Origin: Flavobacteriales bacterium UBA974
Lineage (GTDB): Bacteria; Bacteroidota; Bacteroidia; Flavobacteriales_D; Sanyastnellaceae
Direction of reading: 5' to 3'
Assembly: GCA_002292405.1 (NCBI GenBank)
Contig: DBBW01000025.1
Span: forward strand, 14,272-78,271
Length of the DNA stretch: 64,000 nt
Program-made: the position numbers and the translations under genes
Shown: in pieces, positions 30,296 to 44,100 of the stretch
Layout of the letters: the number at the start of each line of letters is the position of its first letter
How positions within the stretch are numbered: position 1 is the stretch's first letter
The notes under the pieces: generated by a model
Databases searched by the model: none
Seen by the model: the letters and a program-made list of their open reading frames with translations, nothing else
Told to the model about the DNA's origin: nothing

Positions 30296-30664
30296 ATGGC
30301 ACGTATAGCTGGTGTAGATATTCCTCGCAACAAGCGCGGAGCAATTTCCTTAACGTACATCTACGGCGTAGGCCGAAGTCGTGCGCTTAAAATTCTTATT
30401 GAGGCTGGTGTAGACTCGAATAAAAATGTAGATGAGTGGAGTGACGATGAAGTCGGTTCAATTCGTAACATTATTGGTTCAAGTTTCAAAGTTGAAGGAG
30501 AATTAAGATCTGAAACACAATCAGATATTAAACGTTTGATGGATATCGGTTGTTACCGTGGTATTCGTCATCGTAACGGTTTACCTTTGCGCGGTCAAAG
30601 AACAAAAAATAATTCTAGAACTCGTAAAGGACGAAGGAAGACTGTAGCAAATAAGAAAGAATAA
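30296..30664 (+). CDS. rpsM: Small ribosomal subunit protein uS13
   Basis: The 122-residue head protein at the A/P-site and bridge B1 has [29 protein letters not shown], the [27 protein letters not shown] motif and a basic tail that reaches the P-site tRNA. It is the first gene of the alpha-type operon; a 60-bp gap with hairpins follows before rpsK. Confidence 0.98.
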   Translation: MARIAGVDIPRNKRGAISLTYIYGVGRSRALKILIEAGVDSNKNVDEWSDDEVGSIRNIIGSSFKVEGELRSETQSDIKRLMDIGCYRGIRHRNGLPLRGQRTKNNSRTRKGRRKTVANKKE

Positions 30665-30667
30665 CAA

Positions 30668-30710
30668 AGAGTTAGCTCTATTAATTTTGTCCGCAAGGAC
30701 TGATCACCTC
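30668..30710 (+). promoter_or_regulatory. Structured spacer between rpsM and rpsK resembling the 3' end of 16S rRNA
   Basis: Two small hairpins are visible: AGAG-TTAG-CTCT (30668-30679) and GTCC-GCAA-GGAC (30689-30700), the latter with a GNRA tetraloop. Directly after it comes TGATCACCTCC (30701-30711). GATCACCTCC is the sequence found at the 3' end of bacterial 16S rRNA after helix 45, which is itself a GNRA-type hairpin. There is no T-run, so it is not a terminator. A role as a regulatory mimic is inference only. Confidence 0.35.
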
Positions 30711-30724
30711 CAATATAAATAATT

Positions 30725-31108
30725 ATGGCAAAAAACGCCAAGAATAAGAAAAATGTAAAAGTTGACTCCGTAGGAGAAGCTCATATACATTCTTCGTTTA
30801 ATAACATCATCATCTCCTTGACTAATATTACAGGCCAGGTGATTTCCTGGTCAAGTGCCGGGAAAATGGGTTTTCGTGGATCTAAAAAGAACACACCATA
30901 TGCTGCACAATGTGCTGCCGAAGATTGCGGAAAAGAAGCAATGGAATTTGGGCTTAAAAAAGTTCGAGTTTTTGTGAAAGGTCCTGGATCTGGTCGCGAG
31001 AGCGCTATTCGTACCCTTCATAACATGGGAATTCAAGTTACAGAGATTGTAGATGTAACCCCACTACCTCATAATGGTTGTCGCCCTCCAAAGCGTCGCC
31101 GAGTTTAA
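30725..31108 (+). CDS. rpsK: Small ribosomal subunit protein uS11
   Basis: The 127-residue platform protein has [46 protein letters not shown] and the C-terminal [12 protein letters not shown], where the conserved Asn-Gly is the isoaspartate site known in E. coli uS11. Its length is canonical. It sits near the mRNA exit and the anti-Shine-Dalgarno region. Confidence 0.98.
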   Translation: MAKNAKNKKNVKVDSVGEAHIHSSFNNIIISLTNITGQVISWSSAGKMGFRGSKKNTPYAAQCAAEDCGKEAMEFGLKKVRVFVKGPGSGRESAIRTLHNMGIQVTEIVDVTPLPHNGCRPPKRRRV

Positions 31109-31134
31109 TAATTACAAACTAAGAATTTTTAATC

Positions 31135-31740
31135 ATGGCACGTTATCGCGGACCCAAATCAAAAATTGCCCGTCGCTTCAAAGAAGCAATCTTTGGCCCA
31201 GACAAAGCTTTAGAACGTAAAGCTTATGGACCAGGACAGCACGGGAATACTCGTCGAAGAAAGAAGGAGTCTGAGTACTCTGTTCAATTAATTGAAAAGC
31301 AGAAAGCAAAATATACTTATGGAATTTTGGAGAAACAATTCTCAAATCTGTTTAAATCAGCTAGTTCTAAGAAGGGTGTTACTGGTGATTTACTACTTCA
31401 AATGTGCGAAAGTCGTTTGGATAATGTTGTTTACCGTCTCGGAATAAGCACCACAAGAAGAGGTGCAAGGCAATTAGTATCACATAGACACATTACTATT
31501 AATGGTAGTGTTGTTAATATCCCATCTTGCAATGTTCGCCCTGGTGACGTTGTAGGAGTTAGGGAAAAGAGTAAGTCTCTAGAGATTATTTCAATGTCTT
31601 TAGGGTCAAGTACTCAAAATCATGAGTGGCTTAATTGGGATATTCAGGCTATGTCTGGAACTTTAGTTAGCGCCCCAACTCGTGATCAGATCCCTGAAAA
31701 CATCAAGGAATCTTTAATTGTAGAATTGTACTCTAAGTAA
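31135..31740 (+). CDS. rpsD: Small ribosomal subunit protein uS4
   Basis: The 201-residue early 16S-binding protein has the S4 RNA-binding motif at [38 protein letters not shown]. The N-terminal region lacks the CxxC pairs of zinc-binding uS4 (C-minus form). In enterobacteria uS4 represses the alpha operon; here the rpsM-rpsK spacer is the only structured region nearby. Confidence 0.97.
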   Translation: MARYRGPKSKIARRFKEAIFGPDKALERKAYGPGQHGNTRRRKKESEYSVQLIEKQKAKYTYGILEKQFSNLFKSASSKKGVTGDLLLQMCESRLDNVVYRLGISTTRRGARQLVSHRHITINGSVVNIPSCNVRPGDVVGVREKSKSLEIISMSLGSSTQNHEWLNWDIQAMSGTLVSAPTRDQIPENIKESLIVELYSK

Positions 31741-31758
31741 TATAGAACAAGAATATTC

Positions 31759-32751
31759 ATGGCTATTATCGATTTTCAACAACCGGACAAAGTAATTATG
31801 TTAGACTCTTCTGAGTATAATGGACGCTTTGAATTCCGCCCACTAGAACCTGGTTTTGGTATAACTGTAGGAAATGCGCTTCGTCGCATTCTACTTTCAT
31901 CATTAGAAGGTTTTGCGATAACTTCTGTTCGTATCGACGGTGTCGATCATGAATACTCTACTATAAAGGGAGTAATGGAAGATATGACTGAGCTTATACT
32001 TAACCTCAAGCAGGTTAGATTTAAGCGTCAGATTGAAGATACTGATTCTGAAACAGTAACCGTTTCAGTCAAAGGTAAAAAATCACTAACTGCTGGTGAT
32101 CTTGGTAAGTTTACATCTGCCTTTCAGGTGATTAATTCTGACCTAGTTCTCTGTCGCATGGAGAATGATGTAGAGCTAAAGATGGAATTGACCATTGGTA
32201 AAGGACGTGGATACGTTCAAGCCAATGACAATGTTCGTACTGACGCTCCTATAGGAACTATTTCTCTAGATAGTATCTTCACTCCCATCCGAAACGTTAA
32301 GTACAGCATTGAAAACTTTCGTGTTGAACAACGCATTGATTATGAAAAATTAATCATCGAACTTGATTGCGATGGAAGTATAACACCTAAAGATGCGTTA
32401 CAAGAAGCTGCGAAGATTTTAATACATCACTTCATGCTTTTCTCAGATGAACGTATTTCTTTAGGGACAGATGAGCAACAAGAGACTGAAGAATTTGATG
32501 AGTCAAGTCTTCATATGAGGCAACTGCTTAAAACCAAGTTATCTGACATGGACCTAAGTGTTCGTGCTCTTAACTGTCTGAAAGCGGCTGATATTGAGAC
32601 ATTAGGAGACTTAGTTGCATTTAATAAAAATGACCTTTTGAAATTCCGTAACTTTGGTAAGAAGTCTTTAACGGAACTTGAAGAATTGGTTGAGATTAAG
32701 AACCTTGCGTTTGGTATGGACGTAAGTAAGTACAAACTTGATAAGGAGTAA
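31759..32751 (+). CDS. rpoA: RNA polymerase subunit alpha
   Basis: The 330-residue protein has an N-terminal dimerisation domain ([51 protein letters not shown]), an acidic linker near residues 235-250, and the C-terminal helix-hairpin-helix domain ([44 protein letters not shown]) that contacts UP elements and activators. Length and order after rpsD are canonical. Confidence 0.98.
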   Translation: MAIIDFQQPDKVIMLDSSEYNGRFEFRPLEPGFGITVGNALRRILLSSLEGFAITSVRIDGVDHEYSTIKGVMEDMTELILNLKQVRFKRQIEDTDSETVTVSVKGKKSLTAGDLGKFTSAFQVINSDLVLCRMENDVELKMELTIGKGRGYVQANDNVRTDAPIGTISLDSIFTPIRNVKYSIENFRVEQRIDYEKLIIELDCDGSITPKDALQEAAKILIHHFMLFSDERISLGTDEQQETEEFDESSLHMRQLLKTKLSDMDLSVRALNCLKAADIETLGDLVAFNKNDLLKFRNFGKKSLTELEELVEIKNLAFGMDVSKYKLDKE

Positions 32752-32754
32752 GCT

Positions 32755-33480
32755 ATGCGACACGGAAAGAAATTCAATCATTTAGGTCGTAAGACTGCGC
32801 ATCGTAAAGCGATGCTCACTAACATGTCATGTTCTTTAATTGAGCATAAGCGTATTACGACAACTGTAGCAAAGGCTAAAGCTCTTAAGAAATATTTTGA
32901 GCCACTTGTTAATCGTTCTAAAGACGATTCAACTCACAATCGACGTGTTTGTTTTCGCTATTTAGCGAGTAAGTACGCTGTAACGGAATTATTCCGAGAG
33001 GTAGGACCTAAAGTAGCAAACAGAGATGGAGGGTACACTCGCATTATTCGCACTGGCAATCGTTTAGGTGATAATGCTGAGATGTGTATGATAGAGCTAG
33101 TTGATTTCAACGAAATCTATAACAAGAATGAGAAGAAGAAGACTCGACGATCACGTAGAGGTGGTGCATCTAATGTTTCTAAAACAGAAAGTGCTCCTGC
33201 TACTGTAGCCGCTGAAGTTGCCGCTGATGCTCCTACTGAAGTTGCCGCTGATGCTACTGCTGAAGATGTAGCTGATGCTCCTGCTGATGCTCCTGCTGAA
33301 GATGTAGCTGTTGCTCCTGCTGACGTTGCCGCTGATGCTCCTGCTGAAGATGTAGCTGCTGGTGCTCCTGCTGACGTTGCCGCTGATGCTCCTGCTGATG
33401 ACTCAGCTTCTGAGGATGTTACAGAATCATCAGATGATGACACTGAAACAGACGTATCTGAAGAAAAGAAAGAAGACTAA
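32755..33480 (+). CDS. rplQ: Large ribosomal subunit protein bL17 with a long Ala/Asp/Pro-rich acidic extension
   Basis: The 241-residue protein has a bL17 core in residues 1-120 ([24 protein letters not shown] ... [16 protein letters not shown]). E. coli bL17 is about 127 residues. The remaining ~120 are a basic patch ([11 protein letters not shown]) followed by imperfect repeats of the type ADAPAEDVA and an acidic Ser/Asp/Glu tail. The extension is presumably unfolded and at the ribosome surface. It is the last gene of the cluster, with a hairpin 21 bp later. Confidence 0.95.
   Translation: MRHGKKFNHLGRKTAHRKAMLTNMSCSLIEHKRITTTVAKAKALKKYFEPLVNRSKDDSTHNRRVCFRYLASKYAVTELFREVGPKVANRDGGYTRIIRTGNRLGDNAEMCMIELVDFNEIYNKNEKKKTRRSRRGGASNVSKTESAPATVAAEVAADAPTEVAADATAEDVADAPADAPAEDVAVAPADVAADAPAEDVAAGAPADVAADAPADDSASEDVTESSDDDTETDVSEEKKED
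33202..33404 (+). repeat. Degenerate tandem repeats in the rplQ extension
   Basis: Imperfect units built from GCTGATGCTCCTGCTGA and GAAGATGTAGCT-type blocks encode [13 protein letters not shown] peptides, repeated about six times. Unit order varies ([20 protein letters not shown]), as expected from slippage or unequal crossing-over. The reverse strand is also open here purely because of the repeat composition. Confidence 0.85.
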
Positions 33481-33500
33481 ATATTCTTTATTATATATTT

Positions 33501-33528
33501 CAAAGGGTATCTGAAAAGGTACCCTTTG
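33501..33528 (+). terminator. Hairpin after rplQ, probable terminator of the ribosomal cluster
   Basis: CAAAGGGTA (33501-33509) pairs with TACCCTTTG (33520-33528) around a 10-base loop. It lies 21 bp after the rplQ stop, but only two T follow the stem, so termination may be partial or factor-dependent. Confidence 0.55.
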
Positions 33529-33563
33529 TTCGTGTATAAATTATTATATTTTACTTTGAATAA

Positions 33564-33596
33564 TTGATTAAGATTTCATTAGTAGAATTATCTTTG
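33564..33596 (+). promoter_or_regulatory. Promoter of carA, adjacent to its start codon
   Basis: TTG at 33564-33566, a 22-bp spacer and TATCTTTG at 33589-33596 fit the Bacteroidota consensus with a slightly long spacer. The ATG of carA follows after only 4 bases (33601), the same geometry as the helicase promoter at 15371. Transcription should begin at or next to the A of ATG. Confidence 0.6.
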
Positions 33597-33600
33597 CACC

Positions 33601-36770
<3,170 letters not shown>

Positions 36771-36788
36771 AGGTGCAAGGTACTACGT

Positions 36789-37979
36789 TCAATCGTTTTG
36801 TACCCTTCCATTTCTCCAACTTGTGACCATTCTGTCCCAAGAACTTCTATAGGTAATGCTTCTTTCTAATTTATATCTATTGTTGTCAAGGTCGTGGATT
36901 TTTCTTTTGAATCTAAATGTCAGAGTGTTAGTTGTACCTTCTTCTCCATAAATCCAGGTTTCTGTCCAATAATCTCGTCGAACTCGATAAGGAACACCAT
37001 AAATAATATGTATCATACCTCTATCTGTTCTCCAACCTTCCTGTAATCCGGAAAATGATAGGTTAGCTTCCTCCACTCTCGCATAGTAAGTTTGTATTAA
37101 TTTTCTAGTCTTTTCTGGTGATTTACCACATGAAAGCCAAAATTCATCTAATGCAACTTTCGGATTGGAAGCTTTAAGCAAAGCAGAAAACTCGCTTCGT
37201 GTTGCAATATATCTAACAGATTCGATAAGGTGTCTAACATTTTTAAGTGCAGGGAATTCAGCAGACATTCCATTGATTACCAAGCTCAATTCTTTATCAT
37301 GAGAAGTAAATACTTGAGAACCATCTAAGACTACCCAGTTATCATTAATTGTGCTATGTGGCCTAGCTTTTATTGTGTCTAATGGATTGCGATAACTTGA
37401 ATATGGAGGAGCTGGAAGATTGTTTTCTGGAATAACATGGTCTACATCCCATGTAGTATTAACATCTGTAATTATAGAAATTTGAGATCCAATAGGTATG
37501 AACGCATTATGTATCGGCCAATTCTCCTCCATATTCCAAGCAACAATATTTTCAACTTCTTTTATTGCTGATTGAGAAGAACTACGGTTTAGGTCCTTAA
37601 TAGTGTACTGAAGCCATGAATTATCTAGTTCACTTTCAGATTTTTTCAAGTCAAATCTTTGTCGAATCCATCTGGAGGAATTGTTTGACAAAGTATCAGT
37701 TAAGAGCCATTTTTGAGAATTTAATGTTAATTCCAAATTAGCTGTAAAGGGTGCTTTATCAAACTCTCGTGTATATAAAAGTTCTTCCCTATTGAATTTA
37801 AGAAATACTGATAATGTGTCAAAATAAAAAAAGGGAATTACTTCGACATGAAGAGAAGTTGATTCGTAATCATATGGTCGTCGCGTTGTTGTGGAGTCAT
37901 ACATTAATGAAGTAGAACAAGCTGACGCTATCAAGACAATACCGCAAAGTTTAAACATGAAATAAATACAGTATCTCAT
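36789..37979 (-). CDS. GWxTD domain-containing lipoprotein
   Basis: The 396-residue protein has a lipoprotein signal (IVLIASAC, Cys near residue 21). The C-terminal part carries the GWxTD motif (EGWRTDRGMIHIIYGVP) followed by RRDYWTETWIYGE, the pattern that defines the domain in Bacteroidota. The middle region is beta-rich. It is probably periplasmic; the role is unknown. Its ATG overlaps the rmuC stop (ATGA), so the pair is cotranscribed. An internal ATG at 37958 would also give a good signal peptide. Confidence 0.85.
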   Translation of the reverse strand: MRYCIYFMFKLCGIVLIASACSTSLMYDSTTTRRPYDYESTSLHVEVIPFFYFDTLSVFLKFNREELLYTREFDKAPFTANLELTLNSQKWLLTDTLSNNSSRWIRQRFDLKKSESELDNSWLQYTIKDLNRSSSQSAIKEVENIVAWNMEENWPIHNAFIPIGSQISIITDVNTTWDVDHVIPENNLPAPPYSSYRNPLDTIKARPHSTINDNWVVLDGSQVFTSHDKELSLVINGMSAEFPALKNVRHLIESVRYIATRSEFSALLKASNPKVALDEFWLSCGKSPEKTRKLIQTYYARVEEANLSFSGLQEGWRTDRGMIHIIYGVPYRVRRDYWTETWIYGEEGTTNTLTFRFKRKIHDLDNNRYKLERSITYRSSWDRMVTSWRNGRVQND

Positions 37980-39274
37980 GAATCTTGGTCTGACTCAGAG
38001 TCTGAGATAAACTTTTCAGGTATTTTCTTATTTACGTCAAGCCCCAATTTCCTCAATTTCTCGGCTTGACCAACCAGGTGTCCTGGCCCCTGGCTTAGTT
38101 TACTAACGGCTTCTTGATATGCATTGTCAGCTTTCTTAAGATGATCTCCAATTGAGTCCATTGAATTCGTGAAACCCACAAACTTTTCGTACAGAAGTTT
38201 ACCTCGCGATGAGATTTCAATCACGTTAGTCCTTTGAAGCTCTTGACGCCAGATATAGCTTACCGTCCTCAATGTTGCTAGCATAGTTGTTGTGGAGACC
38301 AATAGAACTCTTGCTGCTAATCCTTCCCTTTGAATAGCTTGAAGTTCTGGTCCAACAGCAAAATAGGCTGGCTCAATAGGAACAAACATTAAAGTGTAAT
38401 CCACGGATTTGTCATAAAGGCTTGCATAATCTTTTTTTGCTAGAGATCGAATGTGATTCCTCATGCTCTGAATATGCTCTTTTAATAAAACTTCTCGCTC
38501 AAGATCATCTTGTGTGTTTACGCATTTCTCATAGGCTGTAAGGCTGACCTTAGAGTCAATGACAAGTACTTTTTCATCAGGAAGTGACACGAGAAAGTCA
38601 GGTCTCAGGTTTTTACCATCGTCAGATTTAACGGACGTCTGAGTTGTGAAATGTATTCCTTTTTTTAAGCCCACGTCCTCTAATAATCTTTCAAGTTGAT
38701 ACTCTCCCCAGTCTCCTTGAATTTTAGACTCTCCCTTTAATGCTTTTACTAAATTATCAGCTTGTTCACTTAGCCCCATATTCATTTTAGCTAAATCATC
38801 CAACTCTTTATTTAACTCGCCTAACCATTTTTTCTCCTCCCCATAGTACTTCTCAACTTGATTCTTAAATCCGAGCATCTGTTCTTTAACCGGGCTAAGT
38901 AGTTGTTTAAGACTTTCAGTATGCGCACCCTCTAATTGGGTTTGAGATCTTTTTGTAGCTGTGTCTAGCACATCTCTGGCTACATCTTCGAGATTCTTGC
39001 GTTGAGTTTTAACTTCTTCATTCCACTTTATTTCAGCATTTTCCTGGTATTCGATAGAATCTTCAACTTTTTGTTCCAGTTTCCCCACTTTTACTTTCAG
39101 GTTTACAATTTCATTTTCCTTTACTTCAAGTGCCTGTTGTAAGTCCTCAAGCTTAACGGACCCTGTGCCATAATTGTTAAACCCAGTTTTGACAGCACCT
39201 CGTCTTGTGGCAATAATCCAAGTAATTGCAGCTACAACAGTTATACTTAGCAATAAAATAATAGTCTCGTTCAA
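37976..39274 (-). CDS. rmuC: DNA recombination protein RmuC
   Basis: The 432-residue protein has one N-terminal membrane helix (IILLLSITVVAAITWIIA), a long coiled coil to about residue 170, and the RmuC nuclease-fold domain (GDWGEYQLERLLEDVGL ... LRPDFLVSLPDEKVLVIDSKVSLTAYEKC, with the D...DxK-like motif). RmuC limits inverted-repeat recombination in E. coli. Codon-level coupling to the GWxTD lipoprotein is unexplained. Confidence 0.93.
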   Translation of the reverse strand: MNETIILLLSITVVAAITWIIATRRGAVKTGFNNYGTGSVKLEDLQQALEVKENEIVNLKVKVGKLEQKVEDSIEYQENAEIKWNEEVKTQRKNLEDVARDVLDTATKRSQTQLEGAHTESLKQLLSPVKEQMLGFKNQVEKYYGEEKKWLGELNKELDDLAKMNMGLSEQADNLVKALKGESKIQGDWGEYQLERLLEDVGLKKGIHFTTQTSVKSDDGKNLRPDFLVSLPDEKVLVIDSKVSLTAYEKCVNTQDDLEREVLLKEHIQSMRNHIRSLAKKDYASLYDKSVDYTLMFVPIEPAYFAVGPELQAIQREGLAARVLLVSTTTMLATLRTVSYIWRQELQRTNVIEISSRGKLLYEKFVGFTNSMDSIGDHLKKADNAYQEAVSKLSQGPGHLVGQAEKLRKLGLDVNKKIPEKFISDSESDQDS

Positions 39275-39353
39275 AGTTTGTGGTTTTTAAGTAAAGATAA
39301 GGGTGAGCTATGTATTATATGAACTCTCTTAGGGAATTTTAATGTACTTGAGG

Positions 39354-39361
39354 TAAATTTG
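39354..39361 (+). promoter_or_regulatory. Possible -7 promoter element upstream of the 262-residue protein gene
   Basis: TAAATTTG matches TAnnTTTG and ends 23 bp before the ATG at 39385. No convincing -33 element lies at the expected distance, so the call rests on one motif in A+T-rich DNA. Confidence 0.3.
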
Positions 39362-39384
39362 TGCAAATGAATTTATTTGGATAA

Positions 39385-40173
39385 ATGAAGTTATTATTCG
39401 CACTATTTTCACTTTTTGTTTGGGTATTACCAAACTCGGTTGCAGCACAAGTGCGAGATGGTATTTCAACGGGTAAAGATTTAGTTTATGGTGAAGATGG
39501 AGTAGATATTTTATATACTCACACTTCCGGTGTTCATCTTATTGCACATTCTCAGGGTGCTGGAATTGGAGCTCATTATGGTTTGTTTTTAAATGCAAAA
39601 TCATCGAGGTCAATTAATACAGATTTACTCTTCTTTAAACACGAAAAAGAAGAGCAAACCTCAAATCCTGTTTATAATGATGGTTTGCCGTATGTTTTTG
39701 GTAAGGTAAATAGTTTTTTAATTTTTAGAATTAATATTGAGAATCGCAAAGAGATTACTCCGAAGCTTAGAAATGGAGCTGTTAAGGTAGAGAGAGTTTT
39801 TCGTTACGGAGTAGGTTTGGGTTTTGAAAAGCCAGTCTATTTAGAGATAGGCTATCCCGAAATCTTTTATGATTATCTGTTAACTGAACGATACAATCCA
39901 GATGAGCATTTTTATAATGATATTTATGGCCGCTCGCCTTGGGTAAATGGACTTGATGAAATGACAGTTATTCCAGGTGGTAATTTAAACTATGGATTGA
40001 ATTTTGAGTATGGAGATGTGCGTGGAAGTACGAGATATATTGAGATGGGAACATCACTCGATGTTTTTGTTAGACCTGTTGAAATAATGGCCGTTCAATT
40101 CGTGGAAAGTCAGTTGTTATTTTTAAGCCTTTACCTCAAAATTGGATTGGGGGTAAATTGGACACAAAAGTGA
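39385..40173 (+). CDS. Secreted or outer-membrane protein of unknown function
   Basis: The 262-residue protein has a clear signal peptide (MKLLFALFSLFVWVLPNSVAAQ). The mature part alternates hydrophobic and aromatic residues in short strands and ends in LFLSLYLKIGLGVNWTQK, typical of an outer-membrane beta barrel. I recognise no specific family. It lies alone between the divergent rmuC and lipA. A role in the envelope is all that can be inferred. Confidence 0.65.
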   Translation: MKLLFALFSLFVWVLPNSVAAQVRDGISTGKDLVYGEDGVDILYTHTSGVHLIAHSQGAGIGAHYGLFLNAKSSRSINTDLLFFKHEKEEQTSNPVYNDGLPYVFGKVNSFLIFRINIENRKEITPKLRNGAVKVERVFRYGVGLGFEKPVYLEIGYPEIFYDYLLTERYNPDEHFYNDIYGRSPWVNGLDEMTVIPGGNLNYGLNFEYGDVRGSTRYIEMGTSLDVFVRPVEIMAVQFVESQLLFLSLYLKIGLGVNWTQK

Positions 40174-40218
40174 TAACTGGAAGTTAAATTATTAAGTTAT
40201 TATAACGACATTTGCATA

Positions 40219-41082
40219 ATGTCAGATACAACGATTTCCAAACGAATACCTAAACCTAGTTGGCTTAGAGTTAAGCTACCTACTGGCGAGACTTATAAAA
40301 AAGTTAGGGAAATAGTATCTGAGCACAAGCTTCACACTATTTGTGAGAGTGGTCATTGTCCCAATATGGGAGAGTGTTGGGGGGAAGGGACTGCAACTTT
40401 TATGATTTTAGGAAATATTTGTACAAGATCTTGTGGTTTTTGTAGTGTAGCAACAGGAAAGCCAGAGCCAGTGGATCCTTTTGAGCCTGTTAAAGTTGCT
40501 CAATCGGTAAAGCTTATGAATGTTAAGCATGCAGTTATAACTTCTGTAGATCGTGATGAATTGAAGGATGGAGGAGCTACAATTTGGGCAGACACAGTAA
40601 GAGCAATAAGACATCAGTCCCCAGGAACAACACTAGAAACGCTTATTCCTGATTTTGCAGGCAAATGGGATAATTTGCAACAAATAATTGATGTTGCGCC
40701 AGAAGTTGTAAGCCACAATATTGAAACTGTAAGACGTCTCACAAAGGGAGTTAGAAAGCAGGCTAAATATGAAAGATCACTAGAAGTATTGAAGCGTTTA
40801 AACGATGCCGGAATACGGACAAAAAGTGGTATGATGCTTGGGTTAGGCGAGTCAAAAGAGGAAGTTGTTGAGTCTATGGATGATTTGATTAATGTAGGGG
40901 TTAAAGTGCTAACATTGGGTCAATATCTTCAGCCTACTCCGAGTCATTTACCAGTCTTTGAGTTCATTCATCCTGATTTATTTGAAGAGTTTAGAGTATT
41001 GGCTTTAGATAAAGGATTTATGTATGTGGAAAGCAGCCCACTTGTTAGGTCTTCTTATCACGCAGAAAAGCATGTGAAATAA
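40219..41082 (+). CDS. lipA: Lipoyl synthase
   Basis: The 287-residue radical-SAM enzyme inserts sulfur into octanoyl groups. The auxiliary cluster motif C-x4-C-x5-C ([12 protein letters not shown]), the radical-SAM CxxxCxxC (CTRSCGFC) and the C-terminal RSSYHAE serine ligand are all present. A GACATTTG element, one mismatch from TAnnTTTG, ends 4 bases before the ATG, recalling carA and the helicase gene, but no -33 element is evident. Confidence 0.97.
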   Translation: MSDTTISKRIPKPSWLRVKLPTGETYKKVREIVSEHKLHTICESGHCPNMGECWGEGTATFMILGNICTRSCGFCSVATGKPEPVDPFEPVKVAQSVKLMNVKHAVITSVDRDELKDGGATIWADTVRAIRHQSPGTTLETLIPDFAGKWDNLQQIIDVAPEVVSHNIETVRRLTKGVRKQAKYERSLEVLKRLNDAGIRTKSGMMLGLGESKEEVVESMDDLINVGVKVLTLGQYLQPTPSHLPVFEFIHPDLFEEFRVLALDKGFMYVESSPLVRSSYHAEKHVK

Positions 41083-41138
41083 TCAGTAATGTTGTAACTT
41101 CCCCCTGCATTTATTAGAATAGTAAAAATTCAATTATA

Positions 41139-44100
41139 ATGGTTTCAAAGTACTTACCCTTCGTCGCAATTGCAGCAATTGCTTTAATTTGGAATGTTTC
41201 TTCAGATAAGAATGAATTAACAGATGTAACATACTCTCCGAGAAATGTAGAGAATGCACTTCAAAGAGAGGCAGATGGTGCTGCTGAAATCACCCGAATG
41301 CTTTTAGCTGATTTAGAAACAGGTGAGATCAACACTCAAGGTCTTAGTGAATTAAGAGAGAATGTCTTAAAAAATGCGGCTTTCCAAGCTCGGTTTAATA
41401 CAAAAGATGCTGATATTGCTTGGCAAGAAATGGGGCCTGATAATGTTGGAGGTCGTACAAGAGCTATCGTAGCTGTTAATGAAGAGCTCATATATGCAGG
41501 GGCTGTTTCAGGTGGACTGTGGAGATCGAATGATGGTGCTAACACTTGGAATCAGATCACTGGTATGCCGTTAATCATGATCGCATCGATTGCTGTGACA
41601 GATAACGGTGATATTTATGTAGGAACCGGATCTAATTTTGATTATTCAGGTGGTGAAGGTAATTCTGGATTCAGAGGCCGCGGTATATGGTGGAGTAATG
41701 ACGGAGGAGAGACATTCAATGTTGTTGATGGCACTGATCCCGGTGAGTTTAATAATGGAAACTGGTCTTCTAACGATGCTTTAGTTAAGCATCCAAACTA
41801 TGACAATAGAGTTTGGTATGGTTCTAATTCATCATTTGGAACAATTGAGAATGGTGTTATAGATATTAACCCAGCAAGTGGTGGCCCTGGTGGTGGGGTT
41901 ACAGATATTACAATTGCACCTGATGGATCATACATGCTTGTGGCTGCTACAAATGGATTGGTATATCGTTCAACCAACGAACAATTTTCAAACTTCGAAT
42001 CTATTACTGCAGGTGGTTCTAATAGTGGGAGTTTACCTCAGGGTGGTATAGGACGTGCGAGAATTGCTATTTCACAAGATGATGCGAATCATGCTTTTGC
42101 ACTATACTCAACGTCTGGTGGTCTTTTTTATGGTTTATATCATTCTGAAAATGCTGGTCAAGAGGGGTCGTGGACAGTCTGCTGGCCTGGAGGAGTAGAT
42201 ACTTCAACACCTCTTCCACGAGCGCAGGGTGTGTATGATTTGGCATTAGGTATTAAAAAAGGACAACCTGATCTTGCTTATGTTGGTGGTATTTCTCTTT
42301 GGCGATCTGGTCCCAATCAACAAGCAGAGCCGGCTGCAGCTTCATTTGATTTGCCAGGATTTCCATATGGAGTTCACGCGGATTTACATGAAATTATTTT
42401 CACTGAGGAAGGGACGATGTTCGTTGCTACTGACGGAGGGATATACAGAAGTGATGATGGAGGTATAAGTTACACGGAGTGTAATAACAACTATAATGTC
42501 ACCCAATTCTATGGCATGGCTCACAGTGCTGGAACTGCTGTTTTAGGTGGGACTCAAGATAATGGATCGTTATTTATTCCGGGAGATGGTTACTTTTTAA
42601 CGGATGAGCATGCCATCGAAGTACATGGAGGAGATGGATTTGATTGTGCGATTAGCCAAGTGACGGAATCTCCAGAACAAACTTATGCCTGGTTTGCAGC
42701 ATCTCAAAATGGAGGCTTAGCTCGTGGAACTGTTTCACCTGGTGCGAGCTCTAACCTAGGTGATTTTTGGGACAATGATATATCTGAATTGATTGATGAT
42801 AACGGAGATTTAGGTCAGTTTTACACCTGCCTTCGTCTGTATGAAGATACTGAAGATGAAGATTCTCAGCAAAACATCATCCTTGTAAATCCTTATGGTG
42901 AAACAGTTACTGACAGCACATTTGTACTATATACTAACAGTCAGAATCTCCCTCTTGAATATACTTTGGCTGATGGAGAGGAGCTGTTATTCTATGATAC
43001 GCTGGTTCGCCCTGAACGTCTAATAAATGAGATTTTAACAGAAGATCCTGATTACTTCTGGCTAGCTCCACAAATTGCTCAAGAACAATTTATTTGTTCA
43101 GATGATACTCTAGGGGTAGATACGATTCAAGTCATTGAGTCTATAACTATTCTATACGACTCTGTATACGCAGAACCAATCGGTGAATGGATAGTATATG
43201 AGCTTGATGCGGATACTATTTTCGGTAGTGATATCCAATTTGACGTTGTGGAGGTATGTGACTCGATGTATTTCTACGCAACTGATACTATCTTTGGTGA
43301 GCCAGGTAGAATACTTGTTAAAGATCCTTATAATACGATGTTGAGCATAGGTTTTGTTGGTTCACAAGGAGTTTGGATGACAAGAGAAGGATTAAACTTT
43401 AATACAACTCCTGACTGGATCCGTTTAGGTTCAGCTCCTGTTGGAGGAGGAACAAAATCAATTGAATACGTTGTAAATGATGAAGATCATGGAGGTGATG
43501 TGATGTTTGTTAGTGGTTGGAATGCTACCCTTGTTAGATTTTCAGGTCTAAAAAATGTATACTCTCAAGATGATGTTGAAGATCATGTTGTTATGGAGAC
43601 ACTTATCTCTCAAGCTGGAGGCGCAATAACTGGAGTCAGTGTAGATCCTAACGATGCCAATCACGTTGTGTTTACTGTTGGTGGATATGGTAACGTAGTT
43701 TCTGGTAAAGTGAGAGAGTCTTGGAATGCTTTATCTGAGTCTCCGACATTTACGAATATATGGTCAGTACCAGGTTTAAGTAAGATGCCTATTTATGATG
43801 TTGTGATTGACTCCCAAGACGAGTCGGGTGAGACAATAATAATCGGTACAGAGTATGGTACGTATATAACAGATAACGCAGGAATTGATTGGACGATTGC
43901 TAATTTAGGAATGGCACTTACATCTGAAGAATTAACAGCGCCAGTTTTTGACTTAAAACAGCAGTGGAGATCAGAGACCAATTGGAGTAATCCCTCAAAC
44001 ACGGGAGCGATATATGCTGGGTCACATGGAAGAGGTATTTTCCGATCTGATTCTTTCCTAGGAGCAGAAGAAGTTGTTTCAACAGTAACTACTTCTTCTG

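Noticed and set aside
30689..30700. Hairpin after rpsM as a Rho-independent terminator
   Set aside because: The stem is 4 bp and is followed by GATCACC and not by a T-run. The operon continues with rpsK.
33117..33443. 108-codon open frame on the - strand inside rplQ
   Set aside because: It is the mirror of the GCT/GAT-rich repeat in the bL17 extension and has no start context or family resemblance.
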